A stretch of 64,000 nt of DNA, from NCBI RefSeq assembly GCF_029867415.1, contig NC_081182.1, positions 48,385,317 through 48,449,316 of the forward strand. Reading direction: 5' to 3'. The position numbers and the translations under genes are program-made. Shown here one piece after another: positions 24,850 to 35,530 of the stretch. The notes under the pieces were generated by a model that was given only the letters and a program-made list of their open reading frames with translations, ran no database searches and was not told the origin of the DNA. Each line of letters starts with the position of its first letter. The first letter of the stretch is position 1. Source of the stretch: Vicia villosa (taxonomy: Eukaryota > Streptophyta > Magnoliopsida > Fabales > Fabaceae).

Positions 24850-25036
24850 TCAGTAGGAACCGGTTCCTGCCTGGGACAACCCGGTTCCTGCTGAACGTTA
24901 CAGCAGAAAAATTTGAATTTTGAACTGAGGAACCGGTTCCCACCTAGGGACAACCCGGTTCCTAGTAGTAAAACACATAATGCTGAAAATGTAGAATGCT
25001 GGGAACCGGTTCCCCCATAGGGACAACCCGGTTCCT
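24850..25036. repeat. GGAACCGGTTCC palindrome cluster (5' LTR)
   Basis: Three perfect 12-bp palindromes (near 24858, 24929, 25001), each followed about 18-20 bases later by cccggttcct. They are less mutated than in the 3' LTR. Confidence 0.92.
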
Positions 25037-25346
25037 AAAACCTTTATTTTGGATTTTAACTTTGAAAGAGGTTTTAAATGAACTTTTGAAGGATGAAACT
25101 TTGTAGTATGTTTATGATATGCATGAAAATATATTTGTGAACAATTATATGTCAAAGTGAGTATTGTTTGTACCTTTGACGTTTTAGCTCGATCCTTGAA
25201 TCTTTATTGTTTCTTCAAGACTTTGAAATGATGTGTTTCTTGCTTAAAACTTGAAATACTTTTTGCATATCCTTTTATGAAAGCTTGATGTCCATATTGT
25301 CTTCATCAAAACAAACTATGCTTGAGAAGCTTGCAATTACAGAACA

Positions 25347-26989
25347 CTCCTAGTCAGAACGGTCATAAGCGTTGCGACGTAAATAACGTGTCGCTACCTA
25401 AAAGCTATCAGTCAACCTGTAACCCCATCAATTCTTCCAGTCAAACTTTCCCTCTCAATTTTTTGATTTTTGAAATGTTGTTTGCGATGTGTTTTACACG
25501 CCACAACTGAATTTTTGAAATTTTCAGACTCTCCCTTTCAAAACCCGACGATCTTTTTTCTTTTTATTTTAAATATTATAAAAAGGGATGTTGCGGCATG
25601 TTTTCTACACCACAATATTTTTTAAAAAATTCAAACTTTCATCACGTGATAACCTAATTTCTAATATTTTATAATTTAAAATATATAGTGACGTGATAAA
25701 CACATCGAAATAAACCTTTTTTTCTACATATTTATCTCGTCGTAAAATCACTTCACTTGAGAATGATTTACTTGTAGCGTAGGTTCAATAGTTGCGTCAC
25801 TTGGTTCAATTCTTCAACCGGAATAATATGTAGTAGAATGAGACCTTTGTTGTCAAGTACTTGACTATCGAAAAATACAAAGCTCGTGGTTGTCAAAAAG
25901 ATTTACTCAAATCTATGGCATAGATTATTTGTAGACTTTTTTTCCTATTGCAAAACTCAATATAATCAAAATTCTCTATATATAAATGAACAAATTCCAG
26001 TGAAAATTAACTTCAACTTTTTATATTCTTCTATAAGGTTGATTGTATTGTTTACCAGTTATAGTCATTTTTATGATGCAGGATAACCGAATTTAATTTT
26101 GTACTAGACTTGGGGTTGATCTATAAGCTTAGGGGTAGAAGAAAAATGAGGATTATCTTATTGGTGGATTGCTTAGAAAACAATGATTATAATTTAACTC
26201 AAACTTTTTATTGATATACTAGTTTATTGTTGGTTAGAAGTTTAGAAAAAAAACCTTTTTATATGTACACGTTATAAATGATCAACAAAATCCAAATATT
26301 GATTCCAAAAATATGCTAAAGATTATTTGGTAATTAAGATAAGTTCAAATAATAATTTAATTAAAGAAAAAAGAAGTTCAAGTAAAATTGAATAGATCTG
26401 ATTGTATTTTTGTTTGTATATTCGTATATTGCCTCTCCAAAGTGTCTCTCCAAGGGTGTGTGAATCATTGATGTTGATTAAATAAATAAAAATTGTGAGA
26501 ATAATAGAATATTATTGCTTGCTCCCAATTCTGAATCATTTATATTGTAAATTGTTGCATCATTTGAGACCAATAGAAATAACTACATAGTGGAGGAAAA
26601 TGTGAAAATAAGACTTTGTACTTAAAATATTATTATTATACAATTTTAATTTATTCGTAGAGCACTAATATAAATTTACAATTCTTTAATTTCAAAATTC
26701 TTTTGATGTGTCTAATATAATTAGAATATAAAAATTTTAAATCATTAATTTTTAAGACTATTTTATAGTTTAGAAGAGAATAGATGTGAGAGTTTTAAAA
26801 AAAATATATTAAATTGAAAGGTGTATTGTTATATTTTTGTGAAGATTTTATGAGACAGTGGGAATTCTTAGTCGTCCTTTTATAAACTTTTAAAATATAT
26901 TTATCATATGTTTTTATCTCAGTTAATCAATCAACCAAAACAATAGTTCTTATTTTTCTGCTTACAATTTTTTATTTTCTTAAGAAAAT
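25347..26989. other. Gene-free AT-rich stretch
   Basis: No gene with domain support. The first 50 bases continue the sequence interrupted by the SIRE-type element. A short 'tgttttacacgccacaac' and 'tgttttctacaccacaat' pair at 25488 and 25598 suggests a decayed repeat. Confidence 0.5.
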
Positions 26990-27174
26990 TTATTACAACG
27001 GTCGTTTATTATACAACTGTGGTGATATGTAGCGCGCTTGTCAGCTTATTACCACGACGAGTATATCGTGGTTGTAAGTAGTCCACTTACAACCACACGT
27101 TACTTTACCACAGACCCTCAACTGTGGTTATATTTCTTTCACAACCCTTATGAAATATGTTATCCGTAGTAGTG
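26990..27174. mobile_element. CACTA element end (remnant)
   Basis: The right boundary ends ccgtagtagtg, the inverse of CACTACTACGG, the CACTA-type terminus. Inside are subterminal repeats such as acaacggtcg, acaactgtgg, ccacgacga, tcgtggttgta and caaccacac in both orientations. I cannot find the opposite CACTA end nearby, so this is a truncated element. Confidence 0.6.
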
Positions 27175-27739
27175 ATCAATTCAATTTTCTTTTAATAGAT
27201 GGGTCGTCTTTCTATTACATATGCCACTTTTCTATGGAATAAATCGCCTGATGTGGGAATTGGGGAGTTACATGTCCTAAACCTGTAACGACATATAAGG
27301 GTCTTTCCCACATATATGTGTTTTGATAAAAAAATCAAAATAAATCGAGACTTATTTGAAATACCATGAAAATTTACAGATACTTTATATATGTTATGAT
27401 ATAACTTCCTGAAAAATAATAGCCTAAAAATCAATCATATGCTAATGTTTTCCTTGTTTCCGTTTTAAAGAAAATCAACTCGTAAAAAAATTCATATTTA
27501 ATTCATCTCAAGTAAAAAATAATTAAGTTTTTGTGAGAGATGTCCTTATAATGTGAGAAAATTTCTTGTAAAAAATCATGAAAAAAAACAAATCCTAGGT
27601 CATAAAAATGATGTCTTCGAATTAGCTAGGAATTAGTTACAAATTAGCTACAGATTACCTACAAATTCTGGGCTATTATATGATGTTCATGTTTGCGACG
27701 GATTTTGCGACAGAATTTCTGTCGTTATAAATAAAATTT

Positions 27740-27965
27740 ATATAAATAATATAAATGGGGACCAAATGTCACGTGGCGTCTATGTCAACATCTTTGCCAC
27801 GCTGGCAGTGCCACGTCAGCTCTGTTAACGGACGTTAGCAGGAGGGACTAAAAGTGTGGATGGAAAATTTTAGAGGGACTATTCTTTGAAGGAAATTTTT
27901 AGAGGAATTAAAAACGAAGTCTGAAATATTTTGAGGGACAAAAAATAGTTAAATTTAATATAAAA
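27740..27965. mobile_element. TIR element, family A fragment
   Basis: The block 'aggagggactaaaagtgtgg' to 'agggacaaaaaatagttaaa' matches one half of the elements at 9943 and 13354. The opposite half is missing or replaced by a GC-richer sequence with 'tgccacgtcagc'. Confidence 0.55.
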
Positions 27966-29279
27966 ATTCTATATGATGCCATGACACATAGAGTGGAAGA
28001 AACATATAATCATATCTACTTATACATATACATGATATTGAAATCAACTTATTATATATAGTGTTGGAAACATTCGAACATATATAAGGACAGTTCAATT
28101 ATGGAATCAATTTAGCTATTTCCCATTAATCAATTACTTGCTCAACCAAATTATACAATATAATTAATTAAATTATAAAAACTACAAAAATGAGAGATGT
28201 TGTGTATCAAAAACAATTATATAAAACACACAAGTTGTTAGACCAAAACAACAATAAACGTATTTTTGCTCTTGGCATGGTGGTGAAGATCTCATCATGT
28301 TTAAATAACTGAACTCTATAGGAGTTGTACAGTGATTGTTGTGAAGAGTTAATGCAGAAAACAGCCCATGAGAGTGTTGTGTGGCCAATTACAAATGCAA
28401 TATTTGATTATTGCATATATTATAATTATTATTAAAAAAAAAACATAAATCTTTTAGGTTCATAGTCGTTTGGAAATTAGGATTTAGGAGCATTAACGGT
28501 TCCCTATTCGTATATAAAATAATGGTATTGTCCCCCATGCAAGTTGGCCTAGATAGCTATTGCTAGTCAACCAATTTTGTGCAACATAATAAAAGAACTA
28601 AATAGATAATAATTAATAATTACGGTAGTTCATTAAAATAGGTTTGTTTTTTAATATTTACTCAAAAGGTACCTACTCAAAAAATAGAGTATGTTTTTAC
28701 TACCTAGTAAACAAGGCTAAAATAAATTAAATATGTAACTGAGAAAGAAGCATTTAATATTCACCAATTTTTTGCAGAAATTTTGGTGTATAGTTTTAAG
28801 TTTAGTAATGTTTTTGAATGATGGCTCAGCTTTTTACTTATCAAACCTGAGGCATGCATTGTTGTAGTTCAGAAGTAAATGACTTTGTTACTGAAAGTGT
28901 ACGTAAACGAGTTCTTATTTACTTCTTATCATATATTTCAAGCACATTTTAAACGACTTTTTATGTCATGAGAAAACTTAATTATAAAGTCTTATACATT
29001 AATGTATGTTGTGTTTTGTAGTATGTTCTCATAAATGTATGATAAAAATCTGTGAATAATAAATAGTCCTATAGTCTTTTACATTTTCATCCGTGATGGG
29101 CTTTCAAGCCCATACATTTTCCTTCTTACAAAATGCTTTATTGGACTATTATTTCATTCTTTTTTTTTTTTGTTACAATTTTGTTTAAAGGGGAAATTTT
29201 CAACAACATGGCATCCCTCATATTAATCATAGCACCCCTGTATCTCAAGCCTATTCCATCTTCCATTTGCAAGTAATTT
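27966..29279. other. Gene-free AT-rich stretch
   Basis: No gene, RNA or element recognised. A 68-codon minus-strand ORF at 28182-28388 has no recognisable domain and no coding-like composition. Confidence 0.5.
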
Positions 29280-30710
29280 TTTCATCACTGTTGATGACCG
29301 TCGAACCAATTAGGATCCTCGGCAACAATGGTCTCTACCACCATCTTGCAGCCTAATAATAACCATTAGATTGGTTTTTTAATTAGTCTATAAAAAACTG
29401 AAATAAGTCTTAGTTAATTCAAAAAAAAGAAATTATTATTTAGATTGAAATGCAAATTGTATTACAAAATTGAAATAAAATCTTTCAGTTATTCTAAATC
29501 CACCTCATATGTATTCAATCTTTCTAAAAATGTGTATTTATATTTTTAAATTACTTAAAAATTTCTTCAAATTTTAATAACTTTAAACTTTTCATTTGCA
29601 ATTTTTTTTAATTTAAATTTTATGATATTAATTTAGTCAAATTTTTTAAATAAAATTTTGCATTACATTTTGTAAATATTTTTTATGACATATAATTAAT
29701 AAAGTTATATATTTATTTTATAATCTTATAATTTAATATTTAATTGCTTTCTTAATAATTTTTTTATAACATACCATTAATAAAATTTTATATTATATTT
29801 ATCTTATATTTTGAGTATTAAATTTTGAATTTTTATTATTGTGATATGTTAAATTCTAAATGTTTAGGGCTTGTGGTTGGTCCATCGTCGGGCAGGGCCT
29901 AGTCCAGCAAAGCTGCTAGAGGCCCAACGGAACGATCCGAACGATTATAGCTGTTGGGAACGTCACATCCATGTGCCCCTCTGGCCAACTGTCTTTCAAA
30001 AGGACTGGTCCTCCTCCTCCGAGGTCCATGGGCGGTTGACTCAGGATGAAGGATACATGCTGACCTTGTCCTATCCACGTAGGATTCTAGCAGTCCTTTG
30101 TTTTGGGTCTGAGAATCCAGCCCAAAACAGAAGAGTTTGGTCTAGCGCTTGGGGGAACTATAAATACCTTCTTTCATAAGAGGGTCAGGTATTCAATTTC
30201 ACTCTACTTCATACTTATTTCTCACTCTGAACCTCACTTTGACATCAGAGTGTCTTGCAGATACACTCCCTTCTCTTCTTTGGACCGATACAATCCAGTT
30301 TGTAGGCCATGACGATCGTTTGATCCCGGTAAGATCAATGTTAGTAAAAGAACCACTTAAAATGTGCAAATTGAACTTTTATTAAAAATTGAGAAAAAAA
30401 ATTGAAAATGAAAAGTTTAAAGGTATTAAAGTTTGAAGAAATTTTAAAGTAATTTAAAAATCTAAAAACATATTTTTAGAGAGATTGAAAACAGATGAGG
30501 TGGATTTAGGATAACTGAAAGATTTTATTTCAATTTTGTAATAGAAGTTGCATTTCAATCTAAATAATAAATTCTTTTTTTGAATTAATTAAGGCTTATC
30601 TAGTTTTTTTATAGACTAATTTAAAAACCAATCTAATGGTTATTATTAGGCTGCAAGATGGTGGTAGAGATCATTGCTGTCGAGGATTCTAATTATCGTC
30701 GAACTTGCAA
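29280..30710. mobile_element. Large inverted repeat split by an LTR-like insert
   Basis: The arm at about 29290-29610 (accatcttgcagcctaataa, cctaataataaccattagat, gttattctaaatccacctca) returns inverted at about 30370-30700. Arms are over 300 bp and flank about 760 bp. This resembles a foldback or long-TIR DNA transposon. The central part, about 29860-30350, is unrelated, GC-richer and LTR-like. PMD-type coding remnants begin just outside the right arm. No 9-bp target duplication was established. Confidence 0.65.
29865..30350 (+). mobile_element. LTR-like block, possibly solo LTR
   Basis: GC-richer than its surroundings, with a TATA-like ctataaatacc at 30159-30169. It is followed by a pyrimidine-rich leader and 'acatcagagtgtcttgcaga', wording usual in the R-U5 of plant gypsy LTRs. 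The ORF running through 29871-30179 has no domain. I could not find matching target duplications, so its borders are approximate. Confidence 0.45.
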
Positions 30711-30719
30711 CTATGAATA

Positions 30720-31830
30720 TAGAGATATACTTGGGTTACAAGAAGGATGATATTGGAGGAGTTTAGGTTTAATGGGGTGCTCATTTTTGTCTCACTTGCT
30801 TATGGAAAAATTATGTGTCATTGGTGGAGCAATCTATGTATTAGAAGGTCATCAGGGTATACGTGTTACATCTCGTTGAATGCACTATTTTAGCAGATAA
30901 GTCTCATGTCTACATTGATGCGACAGTCTGTTGATATTGGATTTCATAGTTGGGCATGGGGTTGTATTGTTTCAACGCTACTCTATTATGCTATCGGAGA
31001 GGCGACTACATTTGAGATGAGGCAACTTGTCAGTTATATGAGCCTATTTTAGATATAAATAGTTATTATGCTTTATTTGTATGTATTTATTATGTTTAAC
31101 TTGTTGTGTTTAAATTCTAAGTTTTACTGCAGTATTGGATATACAAGAATTTTTCGTCCATTTGTGACAGATGTGGTTGAGGTTCTATCATAGATGGCTC
31201 TCCACGAGTCACGAGATGGGGCTCCAAGAATTCTCATACAGACGTCCTTTAGGAGTACACACAGAGGATCAATGCTCCGACCCTATATGATGTCATCTAG
31301 ACACCGTACACTGACTATAGAGTGCATCGGAAGTTTGAAGACACTGCACAATTTTTAGGTTATATGCAATGGGAGGGTATTATTGTTGCTTATTTATTTG
31401 AGAGGTGTCTCCTCTATTTTGGTTATGTCAAGGGTATGCCTTAACCAGTCCCTCTTTACCATCTAGCGTTGATGAATGGTTTCGTGCTAACATGGTGAGT
31501 AATGACAATATGATTAGATAAAATGTTGTAGTTGTATCTTTTCCTAGACAATGTCTGGATGGTTACTTAGAGTGGAACTATAGAGTATCACACCATGTCA
31601 TCATCCGTTCTGGCTCAAATGAGCCTACAAATGTTGTTGGATATTTGTCTGTTGGAGGATATTCAGATGACATTTCACCGCCTCCTCCACCACTCGGTAT
31701 GACTGATCGAAATCAGATGCTTATGATAGCTCTTCTTTCTAATAACATCATGGGTTTGGTAAACTCGAATTTCGAGGTTTATGCTTTGACATCACATATA
31801 TCAAACCTTATCTTTGGTAGACCAGTTTAG
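30720..31830 (+). pseudogene. Plant mobile domain (PMD) gene remnant
   Basis: Broken frames carry typical PMD text: LADKSHVYIDA (about 30890), WAWGCIVSTLLYYAIGEAT then MRQLVSYM (about 30954-31040), an intron-like gap ending tttactgcag, then YWIYKNF (31131 on). After stops come TPYTDYRVHRKFEDTAQFLG and AYLFERCLLYFGYVKGMP (about 31300-31440), and a Pro-rich tail, DDISPPPPPLGM. PMD proteins occur as host genes of the MAIN/MAIL type and as passengers of plant transposons. Stops at several points make this a pseudogene, most likely transposon-derived. Confidence 0.7.
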
Positions 31831-32857
31831 ATTTTTTATTATGATTGCTTATTTTTGTTTCTTTACATTATTTGTTGGCTCTATGACACTATTTTGTTGT
31901 TGTGTGACTTTATTTGGTGTTGTTGTGTTACTTTATTTAGTGTTATTGCAATTAAAATATCATAACATAGCAGCATAACACCAACTCTTTTCACATGTTC
32001 AAACTCTTTCACAATGTCATGTTTACACTGTCTTGAGGCGAAACCATGCAATCTTGAATAAAAAGGAGTGTTATGTCGATGCTCAATATTCACAACACGT
32101 TTTTGAAATGATACTCTAATTGCACCTAGTTGCAGCTTAAACAGGATGTTGATTGCGCCCTAGCTTCTGCGTAGATCTCTTTTACTGTACTTTAACATTT
32201 TTTGAGTCTCTAACGAGAAAACTCAACCCTATAAAATAATATTAGAGAAATATATAAAAACTGATTAATATTTGTGTAATAAAATTAAACTCATGTAAAA
32301 AATGTATTTGTTTGTTTTCGTGTTTCCTAAGTGAGTGACTTTCTTAGTCCATGCAGCAACAAATTTTTCCTTATAGGATGACAACCATGTTTGGTTAATA
32401 TAATTGTACTAGTATATTTGTAAGGGGGCCATAAGGGGCAACATGGGAGGAAATTAATGCATCGCCTCACTATTGAAGCAGACATAGCGGTGTCATAGCC
32501 CAAAATTTGCCCTATTATTTTAAACAATCGTTTATTTTAGTTAAAACATGTTATTGCTTTTCTCTTTTATTTACTATTAATTTATAAGAGATATATTCAA
32601 AAATAAGGGTGTCATTGCGTTTAACATTTTAATTGTTAAGCCCACTTCTAAAAAGAGGAGTCATCTTTCTTTAGTTTTTAATTCAAAATAGAAGGGTGCA
32701 TTTTGGTATAAAAATCACATGGATCCAATTTGGGTTTTGTCCCATTTAAAGGAGAAAGTTTGTTTTAAAAAAATATTATTATATACATCTCTAAGTGTGT
32801 TTCACAAATTGTCTTGGTGGTACACTTAATTATCAACTAATGACATTATCCTACTAA
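31831..32857. other. Gene-free stretch
   Basis: No supportable feature apart from small direct repeats such as 'tgtgactttatttggtgttg' and a similar copy about 20 bases on. Confidence 0.5.
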
Positions 32858-33792
32858 TCTATAATATAAGAAAATTAATGGTTGTGGAAAAGTCCAAAAT
32901 ACCCTTATTTGATTTTTTGCCACCACATTAAAATTGTGGTTTTTTGGTCTTTGTACCATAAAGTTCTTAATTTTATTATTAAAATAATACAACTCTTATA
33001 TTTTATCAAACTTACAAAATCTCTCTCTCTATTCTCTTTTTTTTTCTCTTTCTCACTTCTTTCTTCCAATTTTTTTTTTATCAATTTATAATATAAGAAA
33101 ATTAATGGTTGTGGAAAAGTCCAATATATGCTTATTTTTGTAAATGATACCTAAACAAAAATTAAGTCTGTATACGGGAAAAAATCTATTATTGACCTAA
33201 ATATTTTCATATACGAAAAATTGTATTTATGATCAAATATTTTTTATCAAAAAATCGTATACGGGAAAAAATATATTATTGATCTAAATATTTTATTATA
33301 TGAAAATTTAATATTGATCCAAATATTTTTGTAAATGATATCTAAACAAAAATAATATTTAGTATTTGTATACGGAAAAAAATCTATTATTTACGAAAAA
33401 TGGTATTTATGACCAAAATATTTTTTATTTAAAAATGGTATACGGAAAAAAAATTATTATTGATCTAAATATTTTTATATACGAAATTTATTATTGTTCC
33501 AAATATTTTTATAAATGATGCCTAAACAAGAATAAAGTCTGTAGACGGGAAAAAATCTATTATTGATTTAAATATTTTTATATACGATAAATGGTATTTA
33601 TGATTAAATATTTTTAATCCAAAAATGGTATTCGGAAAAAAATCTATTATTGATCTAAATATTTTTATATATGAAATAATCAATTATTTATCTATTTTTT
33701 TTTCTTTTTTAACATTTTTATTTAAAATAAATGATGTATCCAAATTCGCGTTACCGTACAGAACCCGTGCGTATGCACGAGTTTGTTACTAG
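32858..33792 (+). mobile_element. Non-autonomous Helitron
   Basis: The 5' end reads TCTATAATATAAG and the 3' end ...GTTTGTTACTAG. A short hairpin (cccgtgc, loop gtat, gcacgag at 33764-33781) stands eight bases before the terminal CTAG. Insertion is between A (32857) and T (33793), with no target duplication. All are Helitron hallmarks. The 5' block 'ataatataagaaaattaatg' recurs at 33088, suggesting a nested or duplicated 5' end. No Rep/helicase ORF. Confidence 0.7.
33120..33680 (+). repeat. Degenerate tandem repeats inside the Helitron
   Basis: Units built from 'gtatacgggaaaaaatctat', 'tattgatctaaatattttt' and 'aaatggtatttatgac' repeat about five to six times with 90-130 base spacing and drift. 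Confidence 0.75.
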
Positions 33793-33914
33793 TTATTTAG
33801 TTATATTAGTATTATTTATATACTAATGTTGCTTTTTAATATGTTTAGATCTTGTATTATTTAAAAATATATATTTAGTCAGTATTTAGTTTTATAAAAA
33901 TTTATATGTTTGCT

Positions 33915-34345
33915 TATCACATCTTACACCATTCTGGAGCGAATTCTTTCCAATTAATATCCCATTGGCCGTCGACCCTTTTGAGATGCCAAGGTTCTAA
34001 ACAAGTTAGAGCGCACGGTATTTCTTGATGCATTCCGAACTGTATTTTGACATGGCCGCTTTGGTGCATCTACACGACGTTGAACCGTATGATTGCAGTA
34101 GTTGCAATCCAAACTAATGCATCATCGATGTTGGGTTCATGGTCCAAACCCAAATATGGTATCCGGATAAACTGTGGATAAAATTAAATTAGAATAATGA
34201 TAACTTAAAATAGGCCTAAGTTAAAAGAAGAAAAGTTTCGAGTTAATGCGTACATCATCCGGCCAAGGTGATCCAAAAGATTACGGTATAGAGCCACGTT
34301 ACTTCTTGGATTCTTGTTGTAATCTATACCCGGTACACAACCTAA
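33915..34345 (-). pseudogene. PMD C-terminal remnant
   Basis: Minus-strand translation of 34100-33960 contains KIQFGMHQEIPCA-like text and WHLKRVDGQWDINWKEFAPE. These correspond to the R-QFG-Q-IP and DW.....W parts at the C-terminal end of plant mobile domains. An upstream piece at 34330-34260 looks like the preceding exon. Stops are present. It lies tail-to-tail with MULE transposase sequence on the other strand. Confidence 0.55.
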
Positions 34346-34439
34346 AGGAATGAAAAAAACAACAAATTATGTACATCTATTTAGCGAAGAGAGAAATAAT
34401 GAATTATTTATGATATAGTCTTAAGCGTAGGGTAACATG

Positions 34440-34860
34440 AATGGATTGTGGTTGACGGGGTTAAGAGACTTCATTTTCCACCAACCCTATGCTTGGAGCA
34501 AGAAAGCGCATCCACAAAAAGTACATGTGTCGTTTGTTGCATTTTTACATAATGATTTGCATAGATAGGCTAAAACGGAGGAACCCCAACTATACATATT
34601 TATTTTATCAACGTATACAACAATGACTTTCCAGTGGTAGCAAAACCGGATTATTGGCCTGCATACGAAGGAGAAATAGTTTGGCACAACGATCAAATGC
34701 GAAGGATTAAAAAGGGTCTTCCTAAAAGCAAGCGTATCACAACTGAAATGGACTCCCTTGACAAGCTATAAAGAAAGTGTGGTTTATGCAGTCAGGTCGG
34801 ACACAAAAAAAAAATTGTCCCACTCGTGCTACTAGTTCGACAATATAAAAACTGTATTCA
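34440..34860 (+). pseudogene. MULE transposase C-terminal remnant
   Basis: The frame reads YIYFINVYNNDFPVVAKPDY, then WPAYEGEIVWHNDQMRRIKK, GLPKSKRITTEMDSLDKL, and a zinc knuckle CGLCSQVGHKKKNCPT. This is the usual C-terminal tail of plant Mutator-like transposases after the SWIM domain. Only about 130 residues remain, with stops upstream and one before the knuckle. Confidence 0.7.
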
Positions 34861-34929
34861 CAATATCTACATTTTTTATTATCTCAATGTAATATTTTTC
34901 ATTACGAACATTTGTTACAACATACCAAA

Positions 34930-35230
34930 CACAAACAAGACATTAAATGTCATAAAGATTAAGACAAGAACACAAACACCAGATAAACCAACAACACGTA
35001 CGCCACATAAATTGTCTGAATTTATGGCTCCTCCTCACAAAATTATAGAAAACATGAATGCATGTAGGAGCAAAATCAATTGGCGTCTCCTCTCAAAATT
35101 ATAAAGGAGACGCCATCTTACATGGCTAAGTCAAAAAGTCATGCACTGAGGAGCCATCTCATTTGACGCATTCCCTTATAAATTTAAGAGGTGATGCCAT
35201 TTCATTTGACGCCTCCTTTATAGCATTTTC
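34930..35230. other. Likely MULE terminal region
   Basis: Contains several gacgcc/ggagacgcc and 'ggagccatctc' motifs in alternating orientation, similar in style to 57320-57440 next to another PMD fragment. Probably the subterminal part of a PMD-carrying MULE. No gene. Confidence 0.35.
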
Positions 35231-35530
35231 TAAAACATGATTATTTGCGTAATTTTAATTGAAACGTGATTATTTGTGTATTTTTTTTCAATACTATTAT
35301 TAAAAAAAAAAATCAATGTATGTCCAATTTGATGATTAAAAAAAGAAAAATGATGGACATGGTCCAGCTGGACCATCATAATAATGCAAATGAAATCAAC
35401 GAGAGCCAGCTGGAGGGGTCCACTGCTCCACCTGCACGCAAACCTCACCGAGTTGGCTCATCTCAACTCACCTCATAACTCGTAACCCTTCCCTTCCTTC
35501 CCCTGTCGAGTTTTCCAACGGTTGAGCACG

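Larger units (their letters stand above)
24093..25341 (-). repeat. 5' LTR of the SIRE-type element
   Basis: 1249 bp, the same sequence as 15594-16876 with about 15 substitutions, a GGGGTG insertion near its left end, and loss of about 40 bases near 24700. Ends are TGTAAGTATC and GCAATTACA. It is the promoter LTR in the minus orientation. Confidence 0.95.
15589..25346 (-). mobile_element. Near-complete SIRE/Maximus-type Ty1-copia element
   Basis: A 9748-bp element (15594-25341) on the minus strand with a perfect 5-bp duplication, GAACA, at 15589-15593 and 25342-25346. It has long LTRs of 1283 and 1249 bp, PBS, PPT, gag, protease, integrase, reverse transcriptase and RNase H, plus an extra ORF between pol and the 3' LTR, the layout of the SIRE/Maximus lineage. 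By eye the LTRs differ at about 15 substitutions, a 41-bp-class deletion and small indels, roughly 1.2 percent, so the insertion is recent. It interrupts a host sequence reading ...ccaatgaaca/ctcctag.... It is not autonomous as it stands because gag-pol has stops and a frameshift. Confidence 0.95.
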
